DNA from: Gemmatimonadaceae bacterium
Lineage (GTDB): Bacteria > Gemmatimonadota > Gemmatimonadetes > Gemmatimonadales > Gemmatimonadaceae
Assembly: GCA_025362635.1 (NCBI GenBank)
Contig: JANYFO010000298.1
Location: 1 to 54,474, forward strand
Reading direction: 5' to 3'
Length of the DNA stretch: 54,474 nucleotides
In this document: positions 29,228 to 39,621 of the stretch, in pieces
Position numbering within the stretch: position 1 is the stretch's first letter
Layout of the letters: each line of letters opens with the position of its first letter
Program-made: the position numbers and the translations under genes
Notes under the pieces: model-generated
What the model saw: the letters and a program-made list of their open reading frames with translations, nothing else
Database searches by the model: none
What the model was told of the DNA's origin: nothing

Positions 29228-29458
29228 ATGGCTGAACGGAAATCCTTTTTGTTGCGCATCGACCGTGAGTTGTTGGACGCGGTCCAGCGCTGGGCGAACG
29301 ATGACTTGCGCAGCGTGAATGGGCAGATCGAATTTCTCTTGCGACGCGCGTTGCAGAAAGAAGGGCGCGCGCCGACATCGACAGGACGTCGTGTTGCACC
29401 CACTGACGCCATTGACGGACAGATGTCCGTTGAGGACGCCGACGGTTCGGAACCTTAA
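29228..29458 (+). CDS. Arc-like ribbon-helix-helix DNA-binding protein
   Basis: '[44 protein letters not shown]' matches the RHH/Arc pattern; starts 19 nt after the SPFH stop. Confidence 0.8.
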   Translation: MAERKSFLLRIDRELLDAVQRWANDDLRSVNGQIEFLLRRALQKEGRAPTSTGRRVAPTDAIDGQMSVEDADGSEP

Positions 29459-29479
29459 GCGCGCTTCGCGCACAACTTT

Positions 29480-30529
29480 ATGCGCTTCATCATCGTTCAT
29501 CGCACACTGCAGCAGCGCGTCGTACATACCGCCACACGCACGGCACTCGGCGCGGGATTCCTTGTAGGCGGCATGGTGCACGCACAATCGCCGGTCGGGC
29601 CGGCGACACCGAAAGTCTCGTACGATGCACCAGTAGGCGCACCGTATACGGCGGAGCACGTGCGCATTCCGTCAGGACGTGGATACGATTTGGCGGCGAC
29701 GCTCACCAAGCCAAACGGCGTGACAAAAATGTCCGTCGTCATCACGATCAGCGGCAGTGGTCCGCAAGAGCGTGATTCGCGGGTTTCGATTGTCCCAGGG
29801 TACGCGATTTTTCGGGAGATTGCCGATACACTGGGGCGGCGCGGTATTGCCGTGCTGCGCTTTGATGATCGGGCCGTTGGCGAATCAGGTGGACGTGAAA
29901 CCGTGGCCACGGTCACGAGTGAGGGGTTTGCGGATGACGTGCGGTCGATCATCACCTGGCTACGCGCACGACCCGATATCGATGGCAATCGCATCGCCCT
30001 CGTGGGCCACAGTGAAGGCGGCATGATTGCGCCGATGATCGCATCGACCGACGCGCAGCTGAAAGCGATTGCGTTATTTGCGGGACCCGCGTACACCGGT
30101 CGTCGCGTGTCGATGTTTCAGAATCGTCAGTTGGTTGACGGCATCGCCGTGTTAACGCCGATGCAACGCGATTCCATCATGGCATCCATTCCTGCGCGGC
30201 TCGATTCTGCAGGAAAGGCCATGCCCTGGCTTGGGTTTTTCTTGTCGCACGATCCGGTGGTGACGGCGAAAACGGTGAAGCAACCAGTGCTCATTTTGCA
30301 GGGATTGACTGATACGCAAGTCTCGCCGGAACAAGCGGACACGTTGTCGGCGGCGTTTCGTGCTGGTGGCAATCGATCCGTTACGGTGCGCACATTTGCG
30401 GCGACAAATCATTTATTTGTCGTTGATTCGTCGGGCAAGGCGACCGGGTATGCGACGCTCAAAAACGTGCGCATTCGACCCGAGGTGCTTGGCGCGTTGG
30501 CAGATTGGATGGTGAAGACGTTGAAGTAG
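29480..30529 (+). CDS. Secreted alpha/beta hydrolase
   Basis: 'VVITISGSGPQERD', nucleophile elbow 'IALVGHSEGGMIAPM', 'VLILQGLTDTQVSPEQAD'. Confidence 0.85.
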   Translation: MRFIIVHRTLQQRVVHTATRTALGAGFLVGGMVHAQSPVGPATPKVSYDAPVGAPYTAEHVRIPSGRGYDLAATLTKPNGVTKMSVVITISGSGPQERDSRVSIVPGYAIFREIADTLGRRGIAVLRFDDRAVGESGGRETVATVTSEGFADDVRSIITWLRARPDIDGNRIALVGHSEGGMIAPMIASTDAQLKAIALFAGPAYTGRRVSMFQNRQLVDGIAVLTPMQRDSIMASIPARLDSAGKAMPWLGFFLSHDPVVTAKTVKQPVLILQGLTDTQVSPEQADTLSAAFRAGGNRSVTVRTFAATNHLFVVDSSGKATGYATLKNVRIRPEVLGALADWMVKTLK

Positions 30530-30553
30530 CTGCTTGTTGCTGCTCAATACGTT

Positions 30554-30576
30554 GCGGGTCCGGCTGTCGGACCCGC
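30554..30576. terminator. Hairpin GCGGGTCCG-gctgt-CGGACCCGC, possible terminator without T-tract
   Basis: Perfect 9-bp stem shortly after the hydrolase stop; no U-run. Confidence 0.4.
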
Positions 30577-30785
30577 CGTCAAGAGGCTAGCGCCATAGCC
30601 GCGAATCCACCCCCAAGCGTCGTCGACCTCAACAAACAGGTCGAACAGATCGACACGTAAACGCGTACGTACGGATGTACGGTCAGCCGACGACCTCCAT
30701 TGGCTGACAGACACATTGTCCGTGTGCGATACTCCGACGAACCCGTTTGACGGGATGTTCGACTCCCCCCCGCTCTCTCCGACCT

Positions 30786-33368
30786 ATGCGTTTTTTCCCC
30801 GTATCCATGGCGGCCGCCGGCCTCGCGCTTAGCGCGTGTACGAAGCAGGCTCCCCCGGCACCCGCGCCCGTTCCGGCGCCCGCAACAGTACCCTCCACTG
30901 GTCGAGGTGGCGGCGGAACGTTGCCGAATCCGACCGGTGGTGCCGGAGCGTTCGGCCAAGGTGGCGGCGCGCAAGGCGGCGCCAACGCTGCCGATCCCGT
31001 TCCGCGCCCCTATGCGAGCGTCATCACGCCACGCGCGATCACGAAGAAGGGCGTCTTCCTCGTACATCAGATTAGCAGCCGTCTGTACTTTGAAATTCCG
31101 CGTAGTGAATTGGGGAAAGACTTCGTCATCGTTACTACGCTCAATGGTACGCCGGAAGAAATCGGCATTCGTGGTACGCAAGGCGGAAATAATCTTGTCC
31201 GCTTTGAGCGTCGTGATAATCGCGTGTTTTTGCGTGAGGCGAGCTACAGCGAATTCAATTCCGACACCACGCCCGCTGGCAAAAAAGCATTCGACCTCAT
31301 TGCGCTGACAAAAATACTCGCCGCGTTTAACGTCGAAGCGTACAGCGCGGATAGCGCGGCCGTCATCGAAGTCACACGCATGTTCACCGGCGGTGTGCCC
31401 GAATACACCGCGCTTGGCGCCCGCGCGCAAATTGATGCAACACGCTCGTATGTCGATCACTTCGCGGCGTTTTCACGCAATGTGAACGTGACCGCCGTGC
31501 AAACGTTTACACCACAAGCCGCGACGGGCGCAGCACCTGCACCCGGTCGTGGTGGTGGCGGCGGCGGTGCACCAGGTTCGACGACGGAGCGCTACACGTT
31601 TTCCATCGCAAAGTTGCCCGATATTCCGATGCAACCGCGCTTAAGCGATGATCGCGTCGGTTACTTCGGCGTCACGCAGCGTGATTTTTCGGGAAGTTAC
31701 CAGCGCGTTGAAGCGAAGCGCTTTATCTCGCGCTGGCGTTTGGAATGCTCAGATGCCAAAGTCGGCAACTTGTGCGTGCCAAAGAAGCCCATCACATACT
31801 ATCTCGACCCCGCGACGCCCGCGTGGATCAAGCCATGGATCAAACGCGGTATTGAAGATTGGCAAGTTGCCTTTGAGGCAGCCGGTTTTAGCAAAGGCAT
31901 TATTGCCGCTGATGCACCGAACGATCCCGATTTCTCGGGCGAAGATGCCACCGTCGCCATGGTGCGCTGGTTGCCGTCAACGACAGAAAACGCCGTCGGA
32001 CCAAGTCTGCGTGATCCGCGCACCGGTGAAATTATTGACGCTGATGTGCAGACGTATCTCAACGTGATGAACCTCGCGCGCTCGTGGTACTTCACCCAAG
32101 TCGGACATCTCGACAAACGCGCGCAAAAATTCCCGCTCCCTGATTCGTTGATGGGACGACTCATTGAGTATGTCACAGCACATGAAGTCGGACACACACT
32201 GGGCTTTCCGCACAACTTCAAGGCGAGTTCGCTGTATCCCACCGACTCCGTGCGTTCGAAAACGTGGGTGAAGAAGATGGGCCATACCCCAACGTTGATG
32301 GACTATTCGCGCTTCAACTATGTGGCGCAGCCGGAAGACAACATCGCGCTCGACGATCTCATTCCGAAAGTCGGTCCGTACGATAAGTACGCGGTGATGT
32401 GGGGTTACATGCCAATTCCCGGTGCGAAAACACCGGAAGACGAACGCCCAACGCTTGAGAAGTGGGCAAAGATGCAAGACACCATTCCGTGGTATCGCTT
32501 TGCCAGCGATGCGGGCGCGCAGGGATCGGATCCGGGCGAGCAATCAGAAGCCGTCGGTGATGCGGATGCCGTGAAAGCCACAGCGCTTGGCGTCAAAAAT
32601 CTGAAGCGCACGATGGCGTTGATTGAGCCCGCCACGGCGTGGAAGGAAGGCACCACGTATGCTGATCTTGACGAGATTTACGGGCGCACTATCGGGCAGT
32701 GGTCGACCGAAATGGGACACGTCGCGCGTATTATTGGCGGCGAATACAAGCAAGAAAAGCTTGTTGGTCAAAAGGGGCCGGTGTATCGCAACGTCGAACC
32801 CGCGCGTCAGCGCGAAGCGTTGAAGTTTCTGCTCGACAATGCGTTCACCACGCCACTGTGGTTGATGGACGAAAGTATCCTGCGCAAAATCGAAGCAAGC
32901 GGCAGCCTCAATCGCGTCGGCAATGCGCAAGCGCGTGCTTTAGCGAGCATCGTGGCCAACGATCGACTGGAACGGATGGTCGAAATGGAAGCGATGGCCA
33001 AGTCAAAGAGTGAGGTCTATCCGGTGGCCGACCTACTCGCCGATCTACGCAAGGGATTGTGGAGTGAGATCAGCACTGGCGAGCCGATCGATGCGTTCCG
33101 ACGTCGCCTGCAGCGTGTGTATCTCGAAGCCATGGCGTCAAAGATCAACCCGCCACCGGCCGCTCCAGTCATTCCGGGTTTTGGCGGTGGACGCGGTGGC
33201 GCGGGTCCGGTAAGCACATCCGACTTCCGACCAATTCTCAAGTCGGAGATGCGTACGTTAGATGCAGATTTGGCGACGGCCATTGCCAAGACGAGCGATC
33301 GTATGAGCAAGGCGCATCTCGAAGATTCGCGCGATCAGATCAAGAAGATGTTAGATCCAAAGAATTGA
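30786..33368 (+). CDS. Zinc-dependent metalloprotease lipoprotein (DUF5117-type, metzincin HExxHxxGxxH)
   Basis: Lipobox 'GLALSAC'; 'VTAHEVGHTLGFPHNFKASS'. ATG at 30786. Confidence 0.9.
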   Translation: MRFFPVSMAAAGLALSACTKQAPPAPAPVPAPATVPSTGRGGGGTLPNPTGGAGAFGQGGGAQGGANAADPVPRPYASVITPRAITKKGVFLVHQISSRLYFEIPRSELGKDFVIVTTLNGTPEEIGIRGTQGGNNLVRFERRDNRVFLREASYSEFNSDTTPAGKKAFDLIALTKILAAFNVEAYSADSAAVIEVTRMFTGGVPEYTALGARAQIDATRSYVDHFAAFSRNVNVTAVQTFTPQAATGAAPAPGRGGGGGGAPGSTTERYTFSIAKLPDIPMQPRLSDDRVGYFGVTQRDFSGSYQRVEAKRFISRWRLECSDAKVGNLCVPKKPITYYLDPATPAWIKPWIKRGIEDWQVAFEAAGFSKGIIAADAPNDPDFSGEDATVAMVRWLPSTTENAVGPSLRDPRTGEIIDADVQTYLNVMNLARSWYFTQVGHLDKRAQKFPLPDSLMGRLIEYVTAHEVGHTLGFPHNFKASSLYPTDSVRSKTWVKKMGHTPTLMDYSRFNYVAQPEDNIALDDLIPKVGPYDKYAVMWGYMPIPGAKTPEDERPTLEKWAKMQDTIPWYRFASDAGAQGSDPGEQSEAVGDADAVKATALGVKNLKRTMALIEPATAWKEGTTYADLDEIYGRTIGQWSTEMGHVARIIGGEYKQEKLVGQKGPVYRNVEPARQREALKFLLDNAFTTPLWLMDESILRKIEASGSLNRVGNAQARALASIVANDRLERMVEMEAMAKSKSEVYPVADLLADLRKGLWSEISTGEPIDAFRRRLQRVYLEAMASKINPPPAAPVIPGFGGGRGGAGPVSTSDFRPILKSEMRTLDADLATAIAKTSDRMSKAHLEDSRDQIKKMLDPKN

Positions 33369-33397
33369 GCTTGCGGTGGTGACGGTGTAATTGAGCG

Positions 33398-33442
33398 CAC
33401 TGCTCGCGTGGCGTATGGATTTCATGCGCCGTGCGAGCAGTG
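33398..33442. repeat. 20-bp-stem inverted repeat with 5-nt loop in intergenic region
   Basis: CACTGCTCGCGTGGCGTATG-GATTT-CATGCGCCGTGCGAGCAGTG; all 20 pairs form allowing 3 G-U wobbles. Confidence 0.75.
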
Positions 33443-33527
33443 GCTGGTCAGAAGTGATTGATTCCGCGACGCGTCTCGTAGGGCATCGGAACTCCACCGA
33501 TGACACAAACCTTCTTACCGAAGTTGA

Positions 33528-34430
33528 ATGTCTATTCGCCCCGTCCGACGCATCGTACAAGCACAGCCGACAATGGAAGGCGCGGGCGTACATCTGCATC
33601 GCGGTTTCGGCTTTGGCGAGACCAACGAAACCGACCCGTTTCTGCTGTTCGATGATTTTCGCAACGATGTGCCGTCGCAGTATCGCGCCGGTTTTCCGTG
33701 GCATCCGCATCGCGGCATTGAAACCATTACATACGTGCTCGCCGGCAATGTTGATCACGCAGATAGTCTGGGCAATCGCGGTACGCTTGGGGCAGGCGAC
33801 GTGCAGTGGATGACAGCTGGTAGCGGCATCGTGCATCATGAGATGCCGAAAGGTGATGTACTGGGTCACATGCACGGGTTTCAATTGTGGGCCAATTTGC
33901 CGTCAACGCTGAAAATGACGGCACCACGTTATCAGGACGTCCCTTCGGCGCAAATCGCCGAAATTATTGATGATGACGGCACCACGATTCGCGTAATTTG
34001 TGGTGAGTTTTGGGGCAAGCGTGGACCCGTGGATGGCATTGCGGCGGATCCCTGTTATCTCGACGTGTTCGTACCTGCGGGCATACGTAAAACGCTGCCG
34101 GTCGATGCATATCGCAACACGTTCGCATATGTGTTCGATGGCGACGGAAATTTCCGCGCAGCGTCGGATCCCATGGGCGTGCTCACCGAGCGCACCGCTG
34201 GCAACGATGACGATCTTGTGCGCGAGCGCACGGGTAACCGGTCACTCGTTTTTTTCGACAGCGGTGATGAGGTGACCGTTCAGGCTGGAGATCGTGGCAT
34301 TCGATTTCTACTGGTGTCGGGCACGCCGATCAAAGAACCTGTGGCGTGGTATGGTCCGATTGTCATGAACACGCAGGCGGAACTGCAAGTCGCCATGCGG
34401 GATTTACAAGAGGGGACGTTTATCAAGTAA
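33528..34430 (+). CDS. Pirin family protein
   Basis: 'DPFLLFDDFRNDVPSQYRAGFPWHPHRGIETITYVLAGNVDHADSLGNRGTLGAGDVQWMTAGSGIVHHEMP'. Confidence 0.95.
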   Translation: MSIRPVRRIVQAQPTMEGAGVHLHRGFGFGETNETDPFLLFDDFRNDVPSQYRAGFPWHPHRGIETITYVLAGNVDHADSLGNRGTLGAGDVQWMTAGSGIVHHEMPKGDVLGHMHGFQLWANLPSTLKMTAPRYQDVPSAQIAEIIDDDGTTIRVICGEFWGKRGPVDGIAADPCYLDVFVPAGIRKTLPVDAYRNTFAYVFDGDGNFRAASDPMGVLTERTAGNDDDLVRERTGNRSLVFFDSGDEVTVQAGDRGIRFLLVSGTPIKEPVAWYGPIVMNTQAELQVAMRDLQEGTFIK

Positions 34431-34436
34431 TTCGGT

Positions 34437-35489
34437 TTGCATGTCGTGTCTCCGTCTCACTACAGTGCGCACGTGACCGACTTGCTCCGTCTTACTGAAC
34501 GCGGCCTCTACTGTGAAACAGCCGACGTCTACATCGATCCATGGAAGCCTGTGCCACGCGCACTGGTCACGCATGCGCATGGTGACCATCTCGTGTGGGG
34601 GTGCGAGCACTATCTCACCACCATTGATGGCGCTGGCGTCGCACGCGAGCGACTTGGACAATTTGCCAAGCACGTCGAGGCCGTGGCGTATGGTGAAATA
34701 CGCGACATCAATGGCGTCCGCATTTCGTATCACCCCGCTGGACACATTCTAGGCTCGGCGCAAATTCGGCTTGAGCACAACGGTAATGTGTGGGTGGTGT
34801 CTGGCGATTACAAAACCGATCCTGATCCAACGTGCGCCGCGTGGGAGCCCGTGCGCTGCAACACGTTCATCACCGAAAGCACGTTTGGTTTACCCATCTA
34901 TCGGTGGCCATCGCAACAGCGCGTGTTCGATGACATGAACGCGTGGTGGAGCGCCAACGCCGATGCGGGTCGCGTGTCGCTGCTGTACGGGTATGCTTTG
35001 GGTAAAGCGCAACGCATGCTGGCAGGCCTTGATCCATCGATTGGTCCAATATTGACGCACGGTGCCGTTGAAAAAATGACGCAGTGCTATCGCGATTCCG
35101 GTGTTGCGATGCCCGCCACGACGTACGCGACGCTCGCCGAAAAGTCACCGACATGGTCACGGGCGATTGTTGTCGCACCGCCGTCGGTTGATGGATCGAC
35201 GTGGGCGCGCCGATTTGGGCCGTACGCTGCCGCCTTTGCGAGCGGGTGGATGCATGTGCGTGGTGCACGTCGTCGTCGCGGCGTGGATCGTGGCTTTACG
35301 CTGTCGGATCATGTCGACTGGCCACAATTATTATCCGCGATCGATGCAACGGGTGCCGAGCGTGTGTGGGTGACGCACGGATTTACGGAGCCGGTCGTGC
35401 AGTGGCTGCGCGACAAGGGACTTGATGCGCAAACTGTTGCGACGCGATACGAAGGGGAGCGCGATGATGTCGCGAGCGAGGCTGTATGA
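34437..35489 (+). CDS. Ligase-associated metallo-beta-lactamase-fold DNA exonuclease
   Basis: 'ALVTHAHGDHLVWG', 'ISYHPAGHILGSAQI', 'VSGDYKTDPDPTC'; ATGA overlap with the ligase gene. Confidence 0.9.
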   Translation: MHVVSPSHYSAHVTDLLRLTERGLYCETADVYIDPWKPVPRALVTHAHGDHLVWGCEHYLTTIDGAGVARERLGQFAKHVEAVAYGEIRDINGVRISYHPAGHILGSAQIRLEHNGNVWVVSGDYKTDPDPTCAAWEPVRCNTFITESTFGLPIYRWPSQQRVFDDMNAWWSANADAGRVSLLYGYALGKAQRMLAGLDPSIGPILTHGAVEKMTQCYRDSGVAMPATTYATLAEKSPTWSRAIVVAPPSVDGSTWARRFGPYAAAFASGWMHVRGARRRRGVDRGFTLSDHVDWPQLLSAIDATGAERVWVTHGFTEPVVQWLRDKGLDAQTVATRYEGERDDVASEAV

Positions 35490-37111
35490 AACGCTTCGCC
35501 GCACTGTACGATGCCATCGACGCCACAACAGCAACGCTCGGCAAAGTTGCAGCGCTCGTGGCGTATTTTCGCGACGCTCCACCGGCTGATGCCGCATGGG
35601 CGTTGTCATTTTTAGTTGGGCGAAAACCAAAACGATTGGTGCGTGCCGGTGATCTCCGCACGTGGGCGGCCGAGCTGGCCGACATTCCGGATTGGTTGTT
35701 TGAGGAGTGTTACGCACAAGCCGGCGATCTCGCGGAAACCATCTCGTTGCTCATCCCGGATAGCGGTGCCAATGATGACGCATCGCTGGCGTGGTGGGTA
35801 GAGGAACGCCTACTTCCACTTGGCGCGATGCCGCACGATGCGCAACGCGCGCTGTTGCGTGACGCGTGGTTGCAACTGAGCGGAACATCCCGATTCGTCT
35901 TCAATAAAATCATTACTGGCGGGTTTCGTGTAGGTGTATCAGATGGACTGGTGGTACGGGCGCTTGGGCAAGTAAGCGGCTTAGCGTCGGAAACTGTGGC
36001 GCATCGATTGATGGGGCAGTGGGAGCCGAGCGCGTCTTGGTTTTTATCGTTGATTGGTACTGAGACGACGGATGCGGATTGGAGTCGCCCATATCCGTTT
36101 TTTCTCGCGCACGCGCTGACGAATGATCTCGAGACGTTGGGCGATGTGACGCAGTGGCAGGTAGAGTGGAAGTGGGATGGAATTCGTGCGCAGTTGGTGC
36201 GTCGTCGCGGGCGCACATTTTTGTGGAGCCGTGGAGAGGAGTTGTTGGCGGGGCGTTTCCCGGAAATCGAAGCTGCTGCTGAGTGGTTACCGGATGGCAC
36301 CGTGTTCGACGGTGAGCTGCTCGCGTGGCGTGACGGGCAGCCGTTGCCGTTTAGTGAACTACAGAAGCGAATCAATCGAAAGACGGTTGGAAAGAAGTTG
36401 TTAGCCGACGTGCCGTGTCATTTGCAGGTGTATGATTGCGTCGAATACGACGGTCGCGACATACGCGAGCAGTCGCTCGACGCGCGTCGTGCGGCGGTGG
36501 AACTGGGACTCGCACAATTGCCTGCAGGTGCACCATTTGGGATCTCGCCAATTATCACTGCGCACACCTGGAACGATGTGCGCGACGCACGAACGCAGTC
36601 GCGGGAAGCGTCGGCCGAGGGATTGATGCTCAAGCGGCGTGATTCGGCGTACGGTGTGGGTCGTCGTGTTGGCGATTGGTGGAAATGGAAAGTGGCACCG
36701 CTGACAGTCGATGCCGTTCTCGTGTACGCGCAGGCGGGGCATGGTCGTCGCGCGGGGTTGTACACCGATTACACCTTTGCCGTGTGGGACGGTGACGTGT
36801 TGGTTCCCTTCGCAAAGGCGTACTCGGGCCTCACCGACGTCGAAATCGCCGCGGTCGATCGTTTTGTTCGACGCAACACCATTGAGAAATTCGGACCGGT
36901 GCGCACCGTAAAACCAGAGCTGGTGTTTGAGTTGGCATTCGAGGGTATACAACTCAGCAAGCGACATAAGAGCGGCATTGCCGTGCGATTTCCTCGCATT
37001 GCGCGTTGGCGGACAGACAAGCCGGCTCGTGAGGCGGATACACTGGAGAATGTGAAGGCGCTCCTAGAAATTGCGAATCACAATCTTCCGACCCCACATG
37101 AACCACCGTGA
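35486..37111 (+). CDS. ATP-dependent DNA ligase
   Basis: Motif I 'EWKWDGIRAQLVRR', 'FDGELLAW', 'EGLMLKRRDSAYGVGRRVGDWWKWK'. Confidence 0.95.
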   Translation: MKRFAALYDAIDATTATLGKVAALVAYFRDAPPADAAWALSFLVGRKPKRLVRAGDLRTWAAELADIPDWLFEECYAQAGDLAETISLLIPDSGANDDASLAWWVEERLLPLGAMPHDAQRALLRDAWLQLSGTSRFVFNKIITGGFRVGVSDGLVVRALGQVSGLASETVAHRLMGQWEPSASWFLSLIGTETTDADWSRPYPFFLAHALTNDLETLGDVTQWQVEWKWDGIRAQLVRRRGRTFLWSRGEELLAGRFPEIEAAAEWLPDGTVFDGELLAWRDGQPLPFSELQKRINRKTVGKKLLADVPCHLQVYDCVEYDGRDIREQSLDARRAAVELGLAQLPAGAPFGISPIITAHTWNDVRDARTQSREASAEGLMLKRRDSAYGVGRRVGDWWKWKVAPLTVDAVLVYAQAGHGRRAGLYTDYTFAVWDGDVLVPFAKAYSGLTDVEIAAVDRFVRRNTIEKFGPVRTVKPELVFELAFEGIQLSKRHKSGIAVRFPRIARWRTDKPAREADTLENVKALLEIANHNLPTPHEPP

Positions 37112-39621
37112 GACCCGCTTCGACACCACTCGAACAAGTTGAAGCGTGGTTTACCTCGCGCGACTGGACGCCATTCGCGTTTCAGCGCGAGGTGTGGGCC
37201 GCGTACGCCCGAGGAGAATCCGGATTAATTCACGCGGCCACCGGCACAGGCAAAACGTACGCCGCGTGGTTGGGGCCGGTGCTTGAGGCATTGGCCGAAC
37301 CGGCACCGTTCAAGAAGCCGCGCAAGCGCATAGACGCGACGCCACTACGCGTGTTGTGGATTACGCCGTTGCGTGCGCTCGCCGCAGACACCGAGCAGGC
37401 ACTTCGGGATCCGATCGACGCACTCGGTCTCCCGTGGACAATTGAATCGCGCACTGGTGACACAACGCAAGCGCGACGTGCGCAACAACGCGTGCAGTTG
37501 CCGACCGCACTCGTTACGACACCCGAGTCATTGTCATTGCTGCTCTGTCGGAAAGATCATGCACATATTTTCGCCGACCTTCGCTGTGTCGTTGTTGACG
37601 AATGGCATGAACTCCTCTCTACAAAGCGCGGTGCGCAAGTGGAACTTGCACTCGCGCGTTTACGACAGCTCTGCCCTCGCCTGCGAACGTGGGGAGTTTC
37701 CGCCACGCTTGGCAACACCGACGTCGCGGCCGACACGCTGCTCGGCCTCGATGCACACGGTGATTCGGTACCGCGTTTACTCGTGCGCGGCGCTGTACCG
37801 AAAGAAACCATTGTTGAATCACTCATTCCGTCAACCATGGAACGCTTTCCGTGGGCGGGGCACCTCAACACAAAACTGTTACCTGAAGTAATGCAGCGTT
37901 TAGCTTCGGCGAACAGCGCCATCGTGTTTACGAACACGCGTTCGCAGTGTGAAATCTGGTTTCAATCCATCATTACCGCGAACCCGGCGTGGTATGAGTT
38001 CACGGCTATTCATCATGGTTCGCTGTCGCGACAACAACGTCAAGATGTTGAAGACGGATTAAAGTCGGGACGTTATCGCGTTGTCGTAGCAACGTCGTCG
38101 CTCGATTTAGGCGTTGATTTCTCGCCAGTCGATCTCGTGATGCAAATCGGCAGTCCAAAAGGCGTTGCGCGGTTGATGCAGCGCGCGGGTCGGTCAGGAC
38201 ATTCGCCCGGCCGCCCTTCGCGCATCGTCTGCGTACCAACGCACGCGTTTGAACTCGTCGAAGTTGCGGCAGCGCGCGACGCGATGCGCGCGAACGCCAT
38301 CGAAAGTCGAGAGCCGTTGGATCGTCCGCTGGATCTGCTCGCGCAGCATCTCGTAACACTTGCGCTTGGTGGTGGCTTCACGCGCGATGCCGTGCTCGCG
38401 GAGTTGCGCACCACGCGCGCATACATGTTGTTAACGGACGCAGAGCTCGATTGGGTGATTGGCTTTGTGACAAATGGCGGCGACGCGCTTAAAGCTTATC
38501 CAGAGTATGCCCGTGTACAGTGCGTTGACAGCCGCTATGTCGTGACCGATCGTCGCGTTGCGCAGCGACACATGCTGAATATCGGCACCATTGTAAGCGA
38601 CGCAGCAATCACTGTTCGCTATTTGCGTGGTGGCCGGTTGGGCACGGTGGAAGAAAGTTTTGTCGCGCGTTTAAAACCCGGCGACAAGTTTATCTTCGCT
38701 GGCACGTCGCTCGAATTTGTGCGCGTGCGCGACCTGACCGCGTGGGTACGACGCGCGAAGGGCATGTCGGGTGCGATCCCACGTTGGGCTGGCGCGCGAA
38801 TGCCACTCAGCAGCGAACTGTCCGCCGCCGTGCGTATCAAACTGGAAGAAGCGCGAGTCGGCATCTACGATGGACCGGAAATGCAGGCGGTCAAGCCCGT
38901 CCTGGCGTTACAAGCTGAGCGAAGTGCCATTCCTCGTCCTGATGAATTACTTGTCGAACGATGGGATTCGCGCGACGGGCATCACCTGTTTATTTATCCT
39001 TTCGAAGGTCGTCTCGTACACGAAGGACTGTCGGCGCTCTTTGCCTATCGCATGGCGCAGCTAACGCCGATTTCTTTCGCATTTTCATGTAATGATTACG
39101 GGTTCGAGTTGGTGTCACCAGACATAGCGCCTTTTGAACAGGCGCTTGAAGCCGGACTCCTTTCAACAGCACACTTACTGCACGATGTGTTGCAGAGTCT
39201 CAACGCTGCCGAACTCGCACGGCGGCAGTTTCGCGAAATTGCGCGAGTTGCGGGATTGATTTTCAGCGGATATCCCGGGCAGGCGAAATCAGTGAAGCAG
39301 CTGCAGGCATCGAGTGGACTGCTGTACGATGTGTTCGTGCGATACGACCCAGACAATTTGCTGATTCATCAAGCGCAACGCGAAGTGCTGGAGCGACAGC
39401 TCGAGGCGAGTCGCCTTGGCCGAGTGCTCGCGCGACTTTCAGCCGGCACCGTACGATTGGTGCAAGTGGAGCGCCCCACACCCCTCGCATTCCCGTTGCT
39501 CGTCGATGCAACACGCGCGAAAGTAAGTTCAGAGAAACTTGTGGATCGCGTGCGCCGCATGATCGCCTCCGCTGAAAAGACAGCAAGATCGGGCGCGACA
39601 ACCTTGCTTCGCGCCCGATGA
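37108..39621 (+). CDS. Ligase-associated DEXH-box helicase (Lhr-core family)
   Basis: 'LIHAATGTGKTYAAWLGP', 'VVVDEWHELL' (DEWH), 'MQRAGRSGHSPGRPSR'. Confidence 0.95.
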   Translation: MRPASTPLEQVEAWFTSRDWTPFAFQREVWAAYARGESGLIHAATGTGKTYAAWLGPVLEALAEPAPFKKPRKRIDATPLRVLWITPLRALAADTEQALRDPIDALGLPWTIESRTGDTTQARRAQQRVQLPTALVTTPESLSLLLCRKDHAHIFADLRCVVVDEWHELLSTKRGAQVELALARLRQLCPRLRTWGVSATLGNTDVAADTLLGLDAHGDSVPRLLVRGAVPKETIVESLIPSTMERFPWAGHLNTKLLPEVMQRLASANSAIVFTNTRSQCEIWFQSIITANPAWYEFTAIHHGSLSRQQRQDVEDGLKSGRYRVVVATSSLDLGVDFSPVDLVMQIGSPKGVARLMQRAGRSGHSPGRPSRIVCVPTHAFELVEVAAARDAMRANAIESREPLDRPLDLLAQHLVTLALGGGFTRDAVLAELRTTRAYMLLTDAELDWVIGFVTNGGDALKAYPEYARVQCVDSRYVVTDRRVAQRHMLNIGTIVSDAAITVRYLRGGRLGTVEESFVARLKPGDKFIFAGTSLEFVRVRDLTAWVRRAKGMSGAIPRWAGARMPLSSELSAAVRIKLEEARVGIYDGPEMQAVKPVLALQAERSAIPRPDELLVERWDSRDGHHLFIYPFEGRLVHEGLSALFAYRMAQLTPISFAFSCNDYGFELVSPDIAPFEQALEAGLLSTAHLLHDVLQSLNAAELARRQFREIARVAGLIFSGYPGQAKSVKQLQASSGLLYDVFVRYDPDNLLIHQAQREVLERQLEASRLGRVLARLSAGTVRLVQVERPTPLAFPLLVDATRAKVSSEKLVDRVRRMIASAEKTARSGATTLLRAR

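Noticed and set aside
30840-31020. Gly-rich coding repeats in the metalloprotease N-terminus
   Set aside because: Ordinary low-complexity linker after a lipoprotein signal, common in this protein family.
30579-31460. 293-aa minus-strand ORF overlapping the metalloprotease start
   Set aside because: Antisense to a strongly supported lipoprotein protease gene; no recognisable domain.
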